Assembly: GCA_013400975.1 (NCBI GenBank) | Contig: WBMZ01005366.1 | Coordinates: 103,639-167,638 of the forward strand | Reading direction: 5' to 3' | Source of the DNA: Atrichornis clamosus | Lineage: Eukaryota; Chordata; Aves; Passeriformes; Menuridae | DNA: 64,000 nucleotides | Shown: positions 13,239 through 28,200 of the stretch, one piece after another | How positions within the stretch are numbered: the stretch's first letter is position 1 | Layout: each line of letters opens with the position of its first letter | Notes under the pieces: model-generated | What the model saw: the letters and a program-made list of their open reading frames with translations, nothing else | Database searches by the model: none | Told to the model about the DNA's origin: nothing | Program-made: the position numbers and the translations under genes

Positions 13239-16200
13239 ACTTAAATCAGCTATTTAAAAAGTTGAACAATATGAACAATTATCTTATCAAAATCCACCAG
13301 CTGAGGAATATAAATATATGCATACATTAGCGAAAAATATGGAATGCATGTTCATACAAGGACGTCTGTGCTCTCATTGCTTCTCCTCTGGAAATCCCAA
13401 GGGCTGTAGAGTGCCAGCACAGGAAGGTGGGGTTTTGGCTAGCTTTAAAGTAATGCAATAATTTATCTAACTATAAACTGTTGTGTTCTGAAACTTATTT
13501 TGCAGTGCAATAGTAAATAGACATGATAAAAAGTTTGAATTTTTCAACGTTATGAATAGAAAATGAATTATGTGGGGGGGGAAAAAAAATCTTTCCATTA
13601 TTCATTCCGGGGGGAAAAAAAGAAGTAATAGTAAAAGTGAATCAATGGAAATCTTTTTGGTACGTGTATTTCCCGTTTCCTCTTTTCCAATTAGTGATCA
13701 TGATCAGTTCTTACAATTTTTGTGCTCAGCTTGTTTTAATTAGGACTGAAATGGAAAAAATATTTCATATAAGAATTCTGCCTTCGTTTCTGGTTAATTA
13801 ATACCGCACAGTTTCAGAAAATATGAATAATAGAGTCTGCAGTGATACTGGTTTTATGTTTTCTCACAGACAGTGTAGTAGTGAGCCAGCAAATGAAATA
13901 TTGCATGTCATGCCACTTGATGAGATATAATTCTGTTATGGAGCTGAGTTTAAATTCAGCTTGGCAGATCCATTGCTCACACTGTCATAAACCAATCTAT
14001 TTTTATGCTATCATTGTGTGAACTAAAAAAAAATGTTGAGTGTGAATCTGTGTGTGCTCTACCTCTCCATTAATTCACTGTCTCTAGAAGAGTGATCTGT
14101 CTTTCAGTCTTTTCTAGCAGGCTAAAATCTCATTTCTATATAAAATATGGGATGCTTTTAGCAAAAGAGGGGATTTCAGTCAATTTCCAATATTATTCCT
14201 TATTGAGGCCTGAAAAGCTTCTCTACCAAAAGACTACAAAAAGCCCTTGAAAGATGCCTGCTCTGTGCCAACTGTTTTTGCCTTGGTCCTCTCAAATGAG
14301 GAGCTGACATTTTCATTCTGGGAGGGAGGAACGAGGGGGAGAGATGAAAATAATGATGATAATTCCTAAGAAGAAATTTTAATGCTGTCTATGAGAGGGA
14401 TGACCAGGCTGGCCCTGCTGTCTCCTGCTGTCATGCTCCCTGCCATAGCCAGGGAAGTCAATAACCAGCTGCCCATGATTATCCAGTCGCTGCTCAGTTG
14501 ACATGGTCTGGCATGGAGGATGTACTTGAGCTGTGGAACAGAAGCTTCTACTGTACCTTTTTTAGTTTTAACCTTTTTCTTTCTATTTTTTTCTGAATTT
14601 CTTTCTTTGTCATGCATCTCCACATTCCCTCTTCCCACATTTTTTTTTCATGAGTGCTCTGCTTCTCCTTCCTGGGTGTATTGGGCAGTGCATAGGGCTG
14701 GTCACATTGCTGCCTGGGTTTTATTTCCTGCAAAATCTCTAGCCTTTTCATTACCCACAAAATCCTTTGGGGCAGAGATTGTCTCTTCTATCCCTGCCCT
14801 TCAGTAGTTTCTATTCTGTTGTAAGTCGTGAGACAAAACTCCCAAGAACTGCTTGCACCTATTCAAAATTAGGATGGATGAAGAATTTGGAAAATGGCAG
14901 GTGTAGTAGAAGAAAGAGTAGAAAAGATGAGTAACTTGGCCACAGTCACACAGCAAAGTGCTGACAGAGAGAGGAATAGACACCAGGAATGCTGGTTCTC
15001 AAGCCCGTGTTCAAAACAGTAAACCATGCAATTTTTCTGTAATGTTATCTAGAAATGTCAAAGACAGAATGACACGCTGTTGTAAAACTGATAATAGAGA
15101 ACGACCATCAGCGAAGCACTATTTTTAAATGAGAGGGTGGGAAGGCGCTCTCTATGCTGAACACCATAACCACTGAGCACCAAGGGACCAAGGGAAATAT
15201 TTTTATGTCGGTGTGCTGTGTAAGCTTTATTTAAACACAAACATTGTTAATAAACATGGATTTATATGTTTTCTTTGATCAATGAACTCTGGTAGGTTTT
15301 AAACATCCTGCATATCTCATTTCTGTGTGTCCTAAAGGAGAGGAAGAAAGACTCGGGAGTACATTCTTAAATCTATTGCTGTCCAATTTTTGCACAAGTT
15401 TATCCTGGTATCAAATAGACAGATTTTTCAAGGATAATATGGGACTGCATTGTCAAACAAAGGGGACCTAAGTTGCTCCAATTACAATGTGTCTAAGGAC
15501 ATTTTCTTACATTTTACTTTCACAATATAGATAAATGCACAGGTACAGAATAAATGTTTGATTTTACAACCTGATTCAAAGCCCAGTTAAAAGGTTCCAG
15601 CATAGGTGCTATATAAAAAAAATTCCACCTGGAAGCTGTTTTTGATATGTGCTAAGATCAAAATGAATAAGTAAAACAAATTTTTCCCCCTGAAGTATGT
15701 CCTTCTCTTAGTCTATCCACAGAAGCAAAACACAGATGTATTTTATTTTAATTAGTCCCTTAACTTTCTTTTGTATATATTTTTAATGACTCCAGACCAG
15801 TGGATATTATATCCCAGGGATGTTGTTACTATTTATTCTCTGACTCTCACTCACAGACCTTTTATTCTTTTGCTCAGTATGCTGCAAATTGCCTGCTCAT
15901 CTGTGTCCTTCACTGCCTGGATTACTTCATGATGTTTACATAGCAAAGCAAACTATACAACATCCCAGGGGCCCAGTGCTGCTGCCCCGGAATACCGGTG
16001 AGTCTAATTGACAACAGGATGTGCCTGTGCTTTATGACAGGAGAACCAAGGCCTCATCACAGCCAGCCAAGCTGGAGCAATAAAACTCAGACTTCATATT
16101 CTCTCATTCCTTGGTCCTTGAGAGGCAGAAATCCCTGGTTAGCAATATCTCAGATTACCTTTAACATGATTCCTATTGTATAATAATGCAAATTAGTATC

Positions 16201-19040
16201 AACTTTTATGCTGGTTCATTTAAGTCACTAATCCCATTGAAACTATTTTCAACAAGTTTAAGGTTTAAGACAGTTACTTATTAATTTCTAAGGCTTAATG
16301 TGACGGTGTCACCTTATTTTGAAATATTCCATACTGTGAGTGATTCAAAAGTGCCCTGACTGAAATCCTTGCTTAAGTCTGGTGTTTAAAGCAATTTATA
16401 GCTGGATCATTTTCTATTGTTTTACCATTTCTCCTCTTCTCTGTGGAAGTCCAGGGAGTCTTGTTTGCCACTCTGCTATTAATGAGGAAAACAAAAGATA
16501 ATGCAACAATAACAGCAGACAAAAGCAGTTTAGCTCTTTCCTTGAAGCTCCATTTGAAGAAAAATTATTCTCTTCTTGAGAAGAATGATCCTCAGGAGCA
16601 GAATCTAAAGAGAGTTTCTAGGTTAAACCTGTGGCTATTACCTAGCCTCAAAAAGGAGCAGTAACAACTGGCTTTCTAGTTTGGGCCACTTCTACAGAGG
16701 AAGAAGCATTTTATTCCCCCATGAACAGGAAAGGGTAAGGACAAGAGTGGGTGCATGCACATGCAGTAGATATCAGATTGCAGGAGGCATCCAGGAAAAC
16801 CTGCATTAGTTGTTTGGAGGAAATCCACACCATCTCTCCTTTAGAAGGCAGCCTGACAGCCTGACAGATAATCCTGCCTGACTGCACCAGTGCTGTTTCA
16901 TTCCCTCCAGTCCTTCCTTTTCCAGCTTTCTTTTCCCTCCCACCCATAAATTTACTCTGCTGCCCAAGAAGGCTGCAAAGTTCGGAGATGTGAGATCTGT
17001 CTCCAAGAGGGAGGTCAATAATAAATTATAAAAAGTGACCAAGCAAACTCAGTTCAGCATGCTGTATACCACGTACAGGGAGAACAGTGCAGCATGGAAA
17101 TATCACTGACTCAACTGTGACGGATTGCTCTAACATGAACTCTGACCTTTTGCATGGAAGAAATCTCCCTTCAGCATTCACAGCTTGTTTCTTTGAAATG
17201 AAACAGTGAATCTCATGGACACTGACTGTTTACTCCAACAAAATTGCCATTCACATGTAGGTGATGCAGCAGAAAATTGCTTGTAATAACTTCAAAGTAG
17301 CAATATTAATATTGATCTTTTCTTTAAGTGTATTTCATATGAAAAATGCATGAGAAAGTGATGATAATGGAGTGATGAATGTGCTCAGAATAAAATACTT
17401 CTCTTCTGTTCCCCAGTAAGAACCTTCCCCGAAAGTCAACTATTTCATCTCATCCTGTCTTTGCAGCACTCGAGACCAAGCATGTGGTGTAATGAGAGCA
17501 GTTTTGCTGTGCAGACTGGCATGACGGGCTGTGTAAGACAAATATTTCAAACCTTCTTTTTGAGCACAGGAGCAAGTTTACCTTGAGAGTAACAGAGTGT
17601 TACTGTTTACTGGCTATAGTGGCATCCTTGGGTGTAATGATAATCCAGGTAGGTGAACTGCCCAAAAGTTTCATCAGAGTAAGGCTAGGGTTCAGCTTGA
17701 ATTTTTCTCTTTTGGCAGCAGCACTGACAGAACTCCCTGCTTCCTATTTCTGTCCTCCAGCCTGGCAAATGACACTGTAGTGGCATATATGAACAGTCTG
17801 GGGAGAGACTGAAGTAGGGAGGGCTGCTTCATAGCCTGAAGAACACAGCTACTGAATGTGTAACTAAATCCCATGCCTGAAAATTGTAGGTCCAATTTAG
17901 GGGCCTTGACAGTTCTGATGACAATTTTGGTATGAGTTGTTCCATTAAAGATGTGTTGGATATGTGTTTCATCCTTGTGGAAACAAAAAAGGCGCGGTGA
18001 AATTGGGTAACACTTTCCCATCCTGGTTTTTGGCCATTGCTGTTTCTTCTGAAGAGTATGAACTTACAGCGCCTATGAATGAGCCAGCCCATCTGTCTCA
18101 CCCTGCTGCTCAATACCCAGTCTAGCTTAGCAAGCCTTGTTTCCAGCAGCTGGCAATTAAACTGTACCAGTCTGCAGTGGTTTTGAGTGATGGTGTCATG
18201 ATTTCTTGCCACATGCATGTTGACATATTCTTTTTTTCCCCCAATCATCTGTTCTCCTGTTAAGCTATGTCAGTGATGACAGAGCAGTGGGTCCACGATG
18301 GAAAGGGAGCAATAAGAGATGGGAGGGCAGCACTTTTTAAAATTGTAGTCCCCTCTGTGCATAGAAATAGAACTTACATATCAAGGTAATGCATCATCAC
18401 TCAGTGACTGGCCAGAAAAACATCCCATTAGGCTACAACTGAAAGGAGAGACTATTGCAATAGTTTTTTTGTCTTTACTTCACAAAATAAAAAATACAAG
18501 TGTAGTCTTCATGCCCTCTTTATTTTGCCTGTTAAGAAAAGCATAGCCTGTCAATCAAGAAAAGAGCTTCCAATTGTGTAGCCTGTTAGAATCATTTCAT
18601 TAATAACATGTGTTTACTACTGGGAGAAGCAGACTCAGTGTGCTAAGATTTTGTTTGTCAGTCAGTCATTGGAACCCCACTGTTAATCGCATACAATGGT
18701 TTGTGGTTATGCCACAATTTAACCCAGGTTTAAAAATACAAACTAGAGCCTTGGTGGTCTGCTGAGAGCAGTGAGTGAAGCAAAGGTATTGGTTGAACCT
18801 GCCTTGTGGGCTGCTGGCTTGGAGGACTGTACGAGCTAATCAAATTTATTAACTCGAGCCATGACTAGAATGCACACACGGGTGAGTGTGGGTGGGTGCA
18901 CCCAGGTTAGGCTGCGTCTTGGCCGCGTTCTGCAAGGAGAAAGAAAAGCAAGTCTTTGGCTTCCTTTCCACAAAGACAAATTGGAACCAGATAGCAACTA
19001 GATTTTGAGCTCTCTGACAGTCTAATAAGAAAAAGGGGTT

Positions 19041-19056
19041 TTGTTGTTGTTGTTGT
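19041..19056. repeat. (TTG)5 trinucleotide repeat
   Basis: Five uninterrupted TTG units read directly from the sequence, in non-coding DNA. Confidence 0.85.
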
Positions 19057-22000
19057 GGCTTTTATTTATTAAGGTAGGGAATGGCTTAGAAAAAAACGGA
19101 GGGAGTTTCAAGACTGAATACCGGTGGCATTTGGTGCATATGTGTATCATTGCTACATTTCCCCCTGCAATGGCACTGTACTTGTAATATTAAAGACACA
19201 ATCTCTGGCTACACAATAACGAGGTCTGAGTGTGGTTGCCAGAAAAGGGAGAGGCATTTGGCTGCTAAAAAAGAGAATACTGGAGAGGCAGTTGTGTATC
19301 TTTATACGAACCTTGACCTTCTGGAAGAGGTAGAAGGAGACAAAGCAACCAAACCATCTTTCTTAATTATAGTTAGAATATGGTAAGTGAAAATTCCTGT
19401 TTACCACAGCAGTGTAGAAAGTATCATTCATAACTGCAGGACTTGTAACAGTCTGAGAAGAATACATTCCTCTCCAGAGATAATTATATCCATTTCTCCA
19501 CGTTATTCTACAGCTCAAGACATTTTGTAGGAACCTCTTCCAGATTTAGAGCAATGTAAGTGATATTTTTAAGTAGTAGCTTTAGGATAAAGTAAATTCC
19601 ATTGTTTCTTATTCACATAAAATGGCATTAGCCTCAATTCTTTTATTCTATATAAAGATTTCATAGTTTCATTTATTCTAATCACTGAAATTATAACTGG
19701 CAAAATTACTGTAATTTGGAAATGCCTAAGCAGATTCATTTTTGAAGGCAGTGCAGAATGTATAATTGTTTTAAATTTATATAGGCTTGTTTTTTCACAT
19801 TTCTGAGATTTAGGTTATTGATATGCATTAACTTCTCACTGCTACATTCTCTTACTAAGAAATGAAATTAAATGGACTGAGCTTTGCTGAAGGTACTTGT
19901 ACTGATAAAAGCATCAAGCTTGAAAATGTTTGTAATATTCAGGGAAGGTTAAATTTAACTCTGACTAACAGTGAGTTTGCTCATCAGGTCATATTCTACA
20001 GAGAATCCTTCCTCTTTCCCCTCCTGCCCCATCTTTACCACTCACAGTGTAGTCCACAAGATCCCTTTATTCTGGTTTTATGGGAGCTAGAGGGGAGCTT
20101 TGGAACTGCACAGCATCTGGGACTGCTTAAACTGTGGCAAAGAAGCAGAAGACAAGTGCTAATAAGAGGTGAAGAGGTGAAGGCTGAAACATCCTTATAC
20201 CCAACCATAAATCTGCACCTCCTATAACTATTAAAGTCAGTGGGAATATTGTATGTGGTGGCCTTTGGGATAAGACGACCATAAACATCTCCTCCCTCCC
20301 AATAACAGTGAATTATCGTTTATAAATCTGGCTCTTGGATCTCATTTGCATTTTGTCTGCATTACGTCTCTTTGAATGTCCTTTCAATGGGTATTTAACT
20401 GATTTTTCTGTGTTGTGATGGTTGCTGTATATCAGCAAATCAGTTCAGTGGTAATATGCAGGAAAATTTCAGACTTAGAAGTATTTTTGAAGGAAAGTTT
20501 TTAGCAAAATGGAGAAGAAATTTCTACACATTTATTTCTTTCAGAGGTTTAACGCTGCTTATACATCCCACTCTAATTTCAGTATTTAAATTAACTGGAC
20601 TTAGGTTCATGATGGCCTAGCCTGGCGTGATGAGTGGAATGCAGTAGTAGCAGCTCCAAGTGGGAAGTCAATCAAACATTTACATATCCTCATTGCACAG
20701 TAGAGTTTGAAAACAGGCTGGCTTGGGCAACATCACTAGTGTAGGGTGATAGGAGTGACATGGAGAGAAATTCCGTGACTGTCACGAGAATTAACAATGG
20801 TACTTAGACATCATGAGACTTTATTCATCAGTTCTTGAATAAAAGCCCCATAGTTGAAAACAGATGTCCTGCCAGTGAGCAATGTGCATGATCTCTGATA
20901 CCCATTCCACCAGGGTCACTCATTCTTCCCATAACATGTGTTAACCATTCCTTTCCTTTTCTTGTCAACAGTATTAAACCAGGAGTGAGGCAGTGGCTTG
21001 TAAGCAACAGCAGCTAATATCAAATTTAGGAATTTTTGTATTTTGGATCCACTGTACCTCTGTCTAGTCATGAAATTCTCTTTTTCAGGATCTAACTTGT
21101 GGTTTAGGGTATGTACTAAATGAAGAGAGGAGAAAGGTTGACAAAAAGAAAGAAAAGCAGGATCATATAGCCTTATCCAGACTTGGAAAAATCTGATGTA
21201 TTAATCACCAGTACCCTTGACACTTGAGCTGTGTCCATACTGCAAAAAAACACAGTCTTAACTTGGGCTGACTCACTGAGGTGAACTGAACCATGAAAAT
21301 AACAAAAAAACAACCAACAAAGACCAGCAAAGCAAGAAATATTTAGACCAAATTAATGTCTCAAATTCAGCCCTGATCATTTTATAGGCTCTAAGTTTTT
21401 TTAAGTTCTGTAGATTTATGTGGTAGATACAGCCTCTTATTGTAAATGGCAGTCTGCCTAATGGTGTGAACTCTATAGTCTTTTTTCAGCAATTTAGGTG
21501 TTTCTTTTTTTCACATGTTCACTTTTTTTAGAAAAAATCAAAACAATGCTTTGTGACTGCAAATGCCTTGTCTCCTGTTGATACAGCAGGTTTTATTCAA
21601 GTCTGCACAGATGTGTCCTTTAGAACGTTCGATATCAAGGAAGCAAGAATGTTAATTAGAAGACATTAAATGGCACTGTTGCAGATCATACTTCTAGGGG
21701 GTTTTTCATGTTTGGGTTTGAGAAGCTGAGCACATCTCCACTGTCAGCCTTCACACGAAATTAATTCCCTTAGCTGTGTGTCATAACTCCTCTTTTGATA
21801 GTTCTGGATGAAAAAACATCAAGTATGAGCAGGGAAAGACAGCCTTTCCTTCTTTTCACACTATGCCATTGCCCAGAAATCCAAGGAAGACTGATCTTCC
21901 CTCTGACATGTGCATCCTTCAGAGGGGCAACACAGTTCTGAGGAGCCTTTCTTCTCTGAGAGGTGAAAAGAACTAAAAATGCTGTGGGGTTCTGGCCACA

Positions 22001-22191
22001 TAGCAAGGTGGAGGTTCAGGCCATTCAAGTCACTGCTTTAACACCCTCATCTACATGAGAAGTTGCCCAACAAATTTTGGCAAGGAAAAGTTGCCACTAT
22101 AGATTCACCCCTTGTTCATATAGGTTTGTAGCCTTGTTTGTACCAGCTGCTATAGCAAATGCTCCAGAGGAATTGTCTGGAAGCTGACCTT

Positions 22192-22255
22192 GTATAGTTA
22201 TATATATATACTGTAAGTGTACATACATATATTTATTTTTTTATACACACACACG
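22192..22255. repeat. TA / ACAT / CA low-complexity patch
   Basis: A run of TA units (22,199-22,210) passes into acatacat and then a short (AC)5, which is compound simple-sequence DNA. Confidence 0.8.
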
Positions 22256-25200
22256 AACATATGTATATAGAAAGCTAAATGGAGACCTTTTGCATAAATT
22301 CTAGGCAGTTAGCAGCTGTCATACACTCTCATTCTAATGTGACTGAATAACATAAACGTTCCTAATCTTTCGAATATCTTTTGCCAAACACAAAACAAAT
22401 AACATATTTCAGGTTGCCACGTGAAAGAAAAGAGAGTGAAATCCTTTGGCTCAAAGACATATCAAAGCAAATATATTTAGGAGGTCCTCAAATGAAATTT
22501 AGTTGGGAGGATGGCAAGTATAGTTCCCTGTGGTGTTACACTCTGTAATAGTGTAAACAGGAGTTTGGTTTTGGTGGTTTCCCCCACTTTGATCTTTAGA
22601 TTTGTCCATTGTTGTGCACATTGTATTTAGCATTCCTAGGAAAAGAGCAGAATGTACAGAATTTGGACTGTATCACTATAAAAACTATGGGTCAAGGAAG
22701 TCATTCTCCCAAAGCTGTGAATTTCTGTTTATGTGGATATGACAACAACAACAAAAAAAAGTTTGTCAGAACCAGTCTGATGCAAAAAATAGTCACCAAA
22801 ACTGCAGGGACAGATTTTCACATGGCACTAGTAAAAAAAGATACATGTTCCAGTTGAAACATCATCCAATTGAAAGTGTCCTACTTCTAGGGCAGCAGGG
22901 GCAGCTAACATGGTCTTTTTCTTTCACATTTGATGGCATTGCTCATTCTGAGTTTCAAGCTTTGAATTTTAGAGGCAGAGAGGAACACTGGCAAAAAATT
23001 CCCCATTTTTAAAAAATTAATCCATATTGGGTTTCTCTTATTCATCAACTCTGCATTTCTCCAAGAACACTCTAATGTAAGAAGGTATGTTCAGAGAGTG
23101 GGCAAAGAGGCTCTAAAACATAAAATACAGGTTCTATATGACTTGACCCATCCTTGCTCTTTTGAATGTTCTGCAGTTCAAGACTCAGATCTACATCTGT
23201 CATAAAATTTAGCACTATAGATATTTTTATATAATTTTACCCAAGCTAATTGGATGAACAAGGAATTTGGAATACAAAGGGAATAAGAGAATCTGGCAGT
23301 GCGACATCTGAGTCGGGTTAGCACAGCAACACATGGATGTACATGAGTGCCTGCCAACTTTCATTTTGTGATTATTTCAGTCTATTGTCAGCAACAGAAC
23401 TTTCCTGACTTGGAATTTATGGTCATGCACCCGTGAAGGGTTCTTCACCTCTAAATGACTCTTTCAGCTCACCTCTAGGATGGGCATCCTGAATGCCTGG
23501 AAAGGAGAAGCTGATGCACTACTGAGGGACTTGTGCTTTGATTAAAGAGAAACAGCACATTCATCTAGTTTTACCTCTCTGATTTTTAAATTGCTCATGT
23601 TTCCCTGTTCTGTTTAGCACAGAGAGAAATAACAAGGCAGGTAGTTGCCACTGAGATATGGCACATTTAAATGAAACCTGCCAAGGTTTTGGTGTGTAAG
23701 AAGTTCACTTTTATTGAAGATTTATGAATGTTTTGTGGCAAATACAATGGCTAAGGTTTGTTAGAGTACATGTCAGGGGTAAATTGCTTATGTACCTTTC
23801 TGATTTTGCTCTGACTACCTTTCCCTTCTGTCAAAACAACTTGCCACAGATAGAAGGTGGTTCCATGCTGGCCCTATAGCCCAGTCTGTAGGAGTTTGCA
23901 CACACAGAGCAATGTTTGACTAATAATTCTAATTTATAAACCATCAACAATCCTAAAAACAGATTAGCCAGCGAGGACTTTTTGTGACAAATACCATGGC
24001 ACTTTTCCATACCGAACCACATAAAAGGACTCTGGGTCAGAAAAATGCATTCATTTAGGATCAAGTCTAGCAAAAGTCCCACGATTGCCAATGGAACAAG
24101 AATAACACCCCTGTTGCCAGACTTTTCCTAGGCAGTGGGTGGCCACGGATAGAGTGCTGTCCCTTCCCCCACCAACATAGTCTCTGTGTTACAAGTTGAT
24201 TGCTGTTGAAGTCCAGCAGCTACACGGTCTCAGGGTAGCTGGCTACCGGCCTGTGCTTGCATTCCTGCCTGGACTGCAGGGGCTCTGACAGCAAAGGCAA
24301 CCGTGATGGTTAACTTCACTCCTGGTATGGCACAGGCCTGGTGGAAAACCGTAACAACTTTGGAATTGCACGCTGAGGTTCAGGAACAAAGCACACTGGG
24401 AATTCTAAACCACTTCTGTCACCTCCCTGACACCGCTGTGTGCTCAGATCTCAAGAATAAGCAATTTATTTGTGCCAGGATTTACCCTGAGTTACTCAGC
24501 AAGCCAGAGCTCTTAAGAAACATGAGCAGCCAGGTTCCTCTGAGTGAGGCAATGGGTGCAGCCTCCCTTCTTTGAGCATAAACCTGGGTGAGGGGAGTTG
24601 CTTGCAAGCTATAGAGAGAGCCCCAAATGCCCAGGTAAACTACCTTACTCTGCAAGATCAGCCCAAAGCAGGTCGAGCTCTAAAGTCTTGAGAAACTCAT
24701 TGATCTTCTGTCAATACCAGTGAGGGTTTCAGCTGCTTAAAGGTTCAGAAAACTGATGCACTTGGCCCATCTGTTGGGTTCACCAAGCTGAACATATATT
24801 CTACTAATCAGAATGTTGTTTGCCAGCTGAGCAGAGCTTTCTCACCAAGACATTTTTAGGGGGAGAAAAAAAAAAAAGTGCAAAACAATAAAACAACTGA
24901 ATAATTGAAACAGAAACATAATTTTGGAAGATGATGAAAGTTAAGAAAATGGAAAGGGACCAGAGGGATAAAATATTATATTTGCCAGTTGCAATATTTA
25001 TTTCCTCTAATTACAGAACTATATGATGGGTGGACGAAGGTAAATGAGACTTGTTTATAGTAGATTTATGTAAATACAGAAGAGCTTTTCCAGGACCTAC
25101 ATATATTCACCAAATATGAAAAGTGTAGTAAATTATTACAGTAAAAATGTCAGAAGCTTCCCTGAGATCAGCAAGAAAAACTCCTTGGTTCTTCAAACCC

Positions 25201-28200
25201 AGCTACACAACCCTGTCTCATATGCTGTTACCCTTACCCTCTGCTGAGACCCACATCCACAAAGGCATGGATGAGCTTAGTAGCAGATCCTGAATATCAA
25301 CACCTCTGGATGTTTTACATTAAAGGGGAAATTTAAGGCCCACCCTCATGCCAACTTCTGTCTTTCATGTGCATATTCATAAAATACATGCCACAGTTCA
25401 GTGATGACTTTTCAGTCAAGCTAATTCAGAATTTTGCCAAAAGGGTTGGTCCCACCCATCCTTTCCTGTGTTTGCTGTCTTGTGCCAGCACCAGCATTTG
25501 TGTCTATAGAACAGACACTTCCCCAGATACAGGGCACCAGCAACAGATAGCTGATCCAAGTGAAAGCTAATTTCTTATTATTGTAGAGTGGCTGCAGAGA
25601 TGTATCTCATAATCCAATATCTAACCCACTTTCTTCACTGGTGCCAGCCTTTTTAGGAGTGCACTAAGTAAAAAAATAACATTTGTTTAGAGAAGTCCAA
25701 TTCAGACTTACTGGACACATCCTGTGGGCAGTGGAGACCATATTTGATATGTGTTGATGCTGTATTTCATGGATGGGTTGCCCAAGAGAAGCCGAAAGCA
25801 ATTAGGTTTGCCCCAAGGTGAATTCCCCATGCAAGCACAGTTCCCAGCTCTTCCTGGTGCTTCATTCTTCCTGTGTGTGCTGGTCCTGGTGTAAGAGACA
25901 CTTTGGGTTGGGCACAGGCATGGCAGTACTGTAGGAGTGCCACGTAATGCTCTGCTTACACTCCGCTCACATTTGCTGTGGGCTGCTGCGAGAAGGGGGA
26001 GGAGGAGAGAAGGGGAAAAAGCCCATGAGCAGAAGCTGCAGGAGCTCACAAGAAAAGACCCTCCACAAAGTTCTGCGTCCCAGATCTGATGCTTGACTCA
26101 CAAAGCTTCACAAAACCCCTTGATACTCCTCCCTGCTGAGCTGAGCTGTCTTCCCTGCTTACCTTTGATCATAAGTAGTGCATTAACTTCTATATTGCAA
26201 TATTCTGAATTTGTGTCTTGCTCATACAAGGATCTCTAAGATGTGGGCTAGATTCACATGTGCTCTCACATTCCTTCCAGAAGAATGTAGAAAAATCAGG
26301 ATGTAGCCAGAAGTCTCCATCTAGTTTGATTTTTCTTTTCTTTAACACTATCTAGGAGTTGCTACATGTAGGGTATTGTAGACTAAAGTTTATAGCACTG
26401 CATTTAACTACACCTTTCACACAGCTCATAAAACAGATTTCCAATAGCTGTAATTTTAAATTTCTCTCCTTGGATGCAGTGGAAAATGTGACTTCCATGC
26501 TTTTCTGTATGTTTACAGCACCATAAATAACACACAGATCTAAAGTGTTTTAAGTACATCAATATGTTATTTTAAACAAAGTAGTGAAAATATGTAGCAT
26601 ATAGTGTCCAGTTGTTTTTATTTCTTTTAAGGGTAAGATTCCTCCTGCCTGCATAATTTTCAACTTTGCATAATTTAAGACTTCTTTATGTGCTGCACCT
26701 CGACGTAAAAGGAATTCAAAGTCCGATGAAATCTGGGTGAAGAAAGCAAGCATGAAAAAAGCCGGTGTGGTATTGCTACTTACTGCAGGTTTTAGGATTT
26801 ATAGAGTTTCAATAGACTTTTCACCAAAATTTCAATCTGTGATAGGCTTAATACCCAAAATCTTATGAAATCTTTTGGCAAAATAATCTTTGAGTTGATA
26901 TTTAACAGGTAATAACTTTCAGTGCACCAAGAAAACTTTCTGTTAGGTAGAATTGTTTGATTATAATCAATCTCCATAACTGTAGCAGTGTGTTTATTAC
27001 ACATTATATGTTTATTACACTGTACCAGTTCAACACTTTTATAAAATGAGTCATTGCTAAAAAAACCTGCTTCTTATTTAGGATTATATTAGTATCATGC
27101 ATTATATAAATAACTGATAGAATATATAAACTTGATGGTTGTTAAATTTAGCTACTGATCTGATACAAATATTCTAAGCAAATTTTCATCTTTTAGAGGT
27201 TAAAATCTGGATATATTTTCTCTAAGGGAATAGCTGTGCTCAAGCATAGATTTCCAAGCATTTCTGACCCTCTTCACATGCAAGAGTACATGGTGGTTTT
27301 TTGTCATAAGCGCCACTCATAGAAATGGAAAGCCCTGAATGCATTAAAAGATGGCGTGGTCTCGTAGTCAAAAACCGCAACTGATGTTCTTGAACGTTCT
27401 GCTTCAGTGAACCCCTCACACACCACACATGGAACCAGTAAAGGAGCACTGTTTCTTTCTTGAAATGGGCCATGCTATTTCGTTTGAAGCACCATGTGTT
27501 TCTGCTGGGTGTTCTGTGGTTCTGTCTCAACAACATTACTCAGAGCTCAAATACAGCAGGTATCAGCCAAGGAACTCTCAAGTATCAGAGGGATGAATAA
27601 ATCATATTTTCAAGAAACACCCATCCCTTTCAAATAGATACAAGGCTATACATCTGAGACAGAACTTGCTTGAAAGAAATAGTTTAATCTCACTCTTCCA
27701 AAATTCGAGATGCCAAAGAACTTCCAGTAACAACTTAAATGAAAGTCACAGGAGAGGGACTGAGGCCTCAATACTACTGGGGTCTGTAAAAACCAATCCC
27801 TTTCCTTGTGTCTGTTCCACTGGTGACCTCTAGTGCCCAAGGACAAGAAGAGGTATTCAAAGTTTCTCCAAAGCATTTCTTTGAAAGAACGTACAATAAA
27901 GCAGCGTCCTTTTTTTCAGTATTAAAAATTCTGACGTGGGCTTTCAGTTCACAGTATTTTAAATGTGAAATAATAATACAGAAACTTGATGTATTAGGGG
28001 AAGCAAAATATTTATGCTAATTGTGCTAAAGTTGTAATAAAATTGTAAGAAAATAATTATGCTTATTTATGCTAAAGCCTAGAAAACTTATTATTTGTAA
28101 AAAGGAATACTCTGCATGATCATTCACATTTGGACCATCTGTTTCAGGTATTTGTCATTTCCTTAGTCTGTGAAAAGGAACCAAGCCTGCATTGGAAATG

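Noticed and set aside
17829..18248. 139-codon minus-strand open frame
   Set aside because: No recognisable domain, no splice context and no poly(A) signal tied to it.
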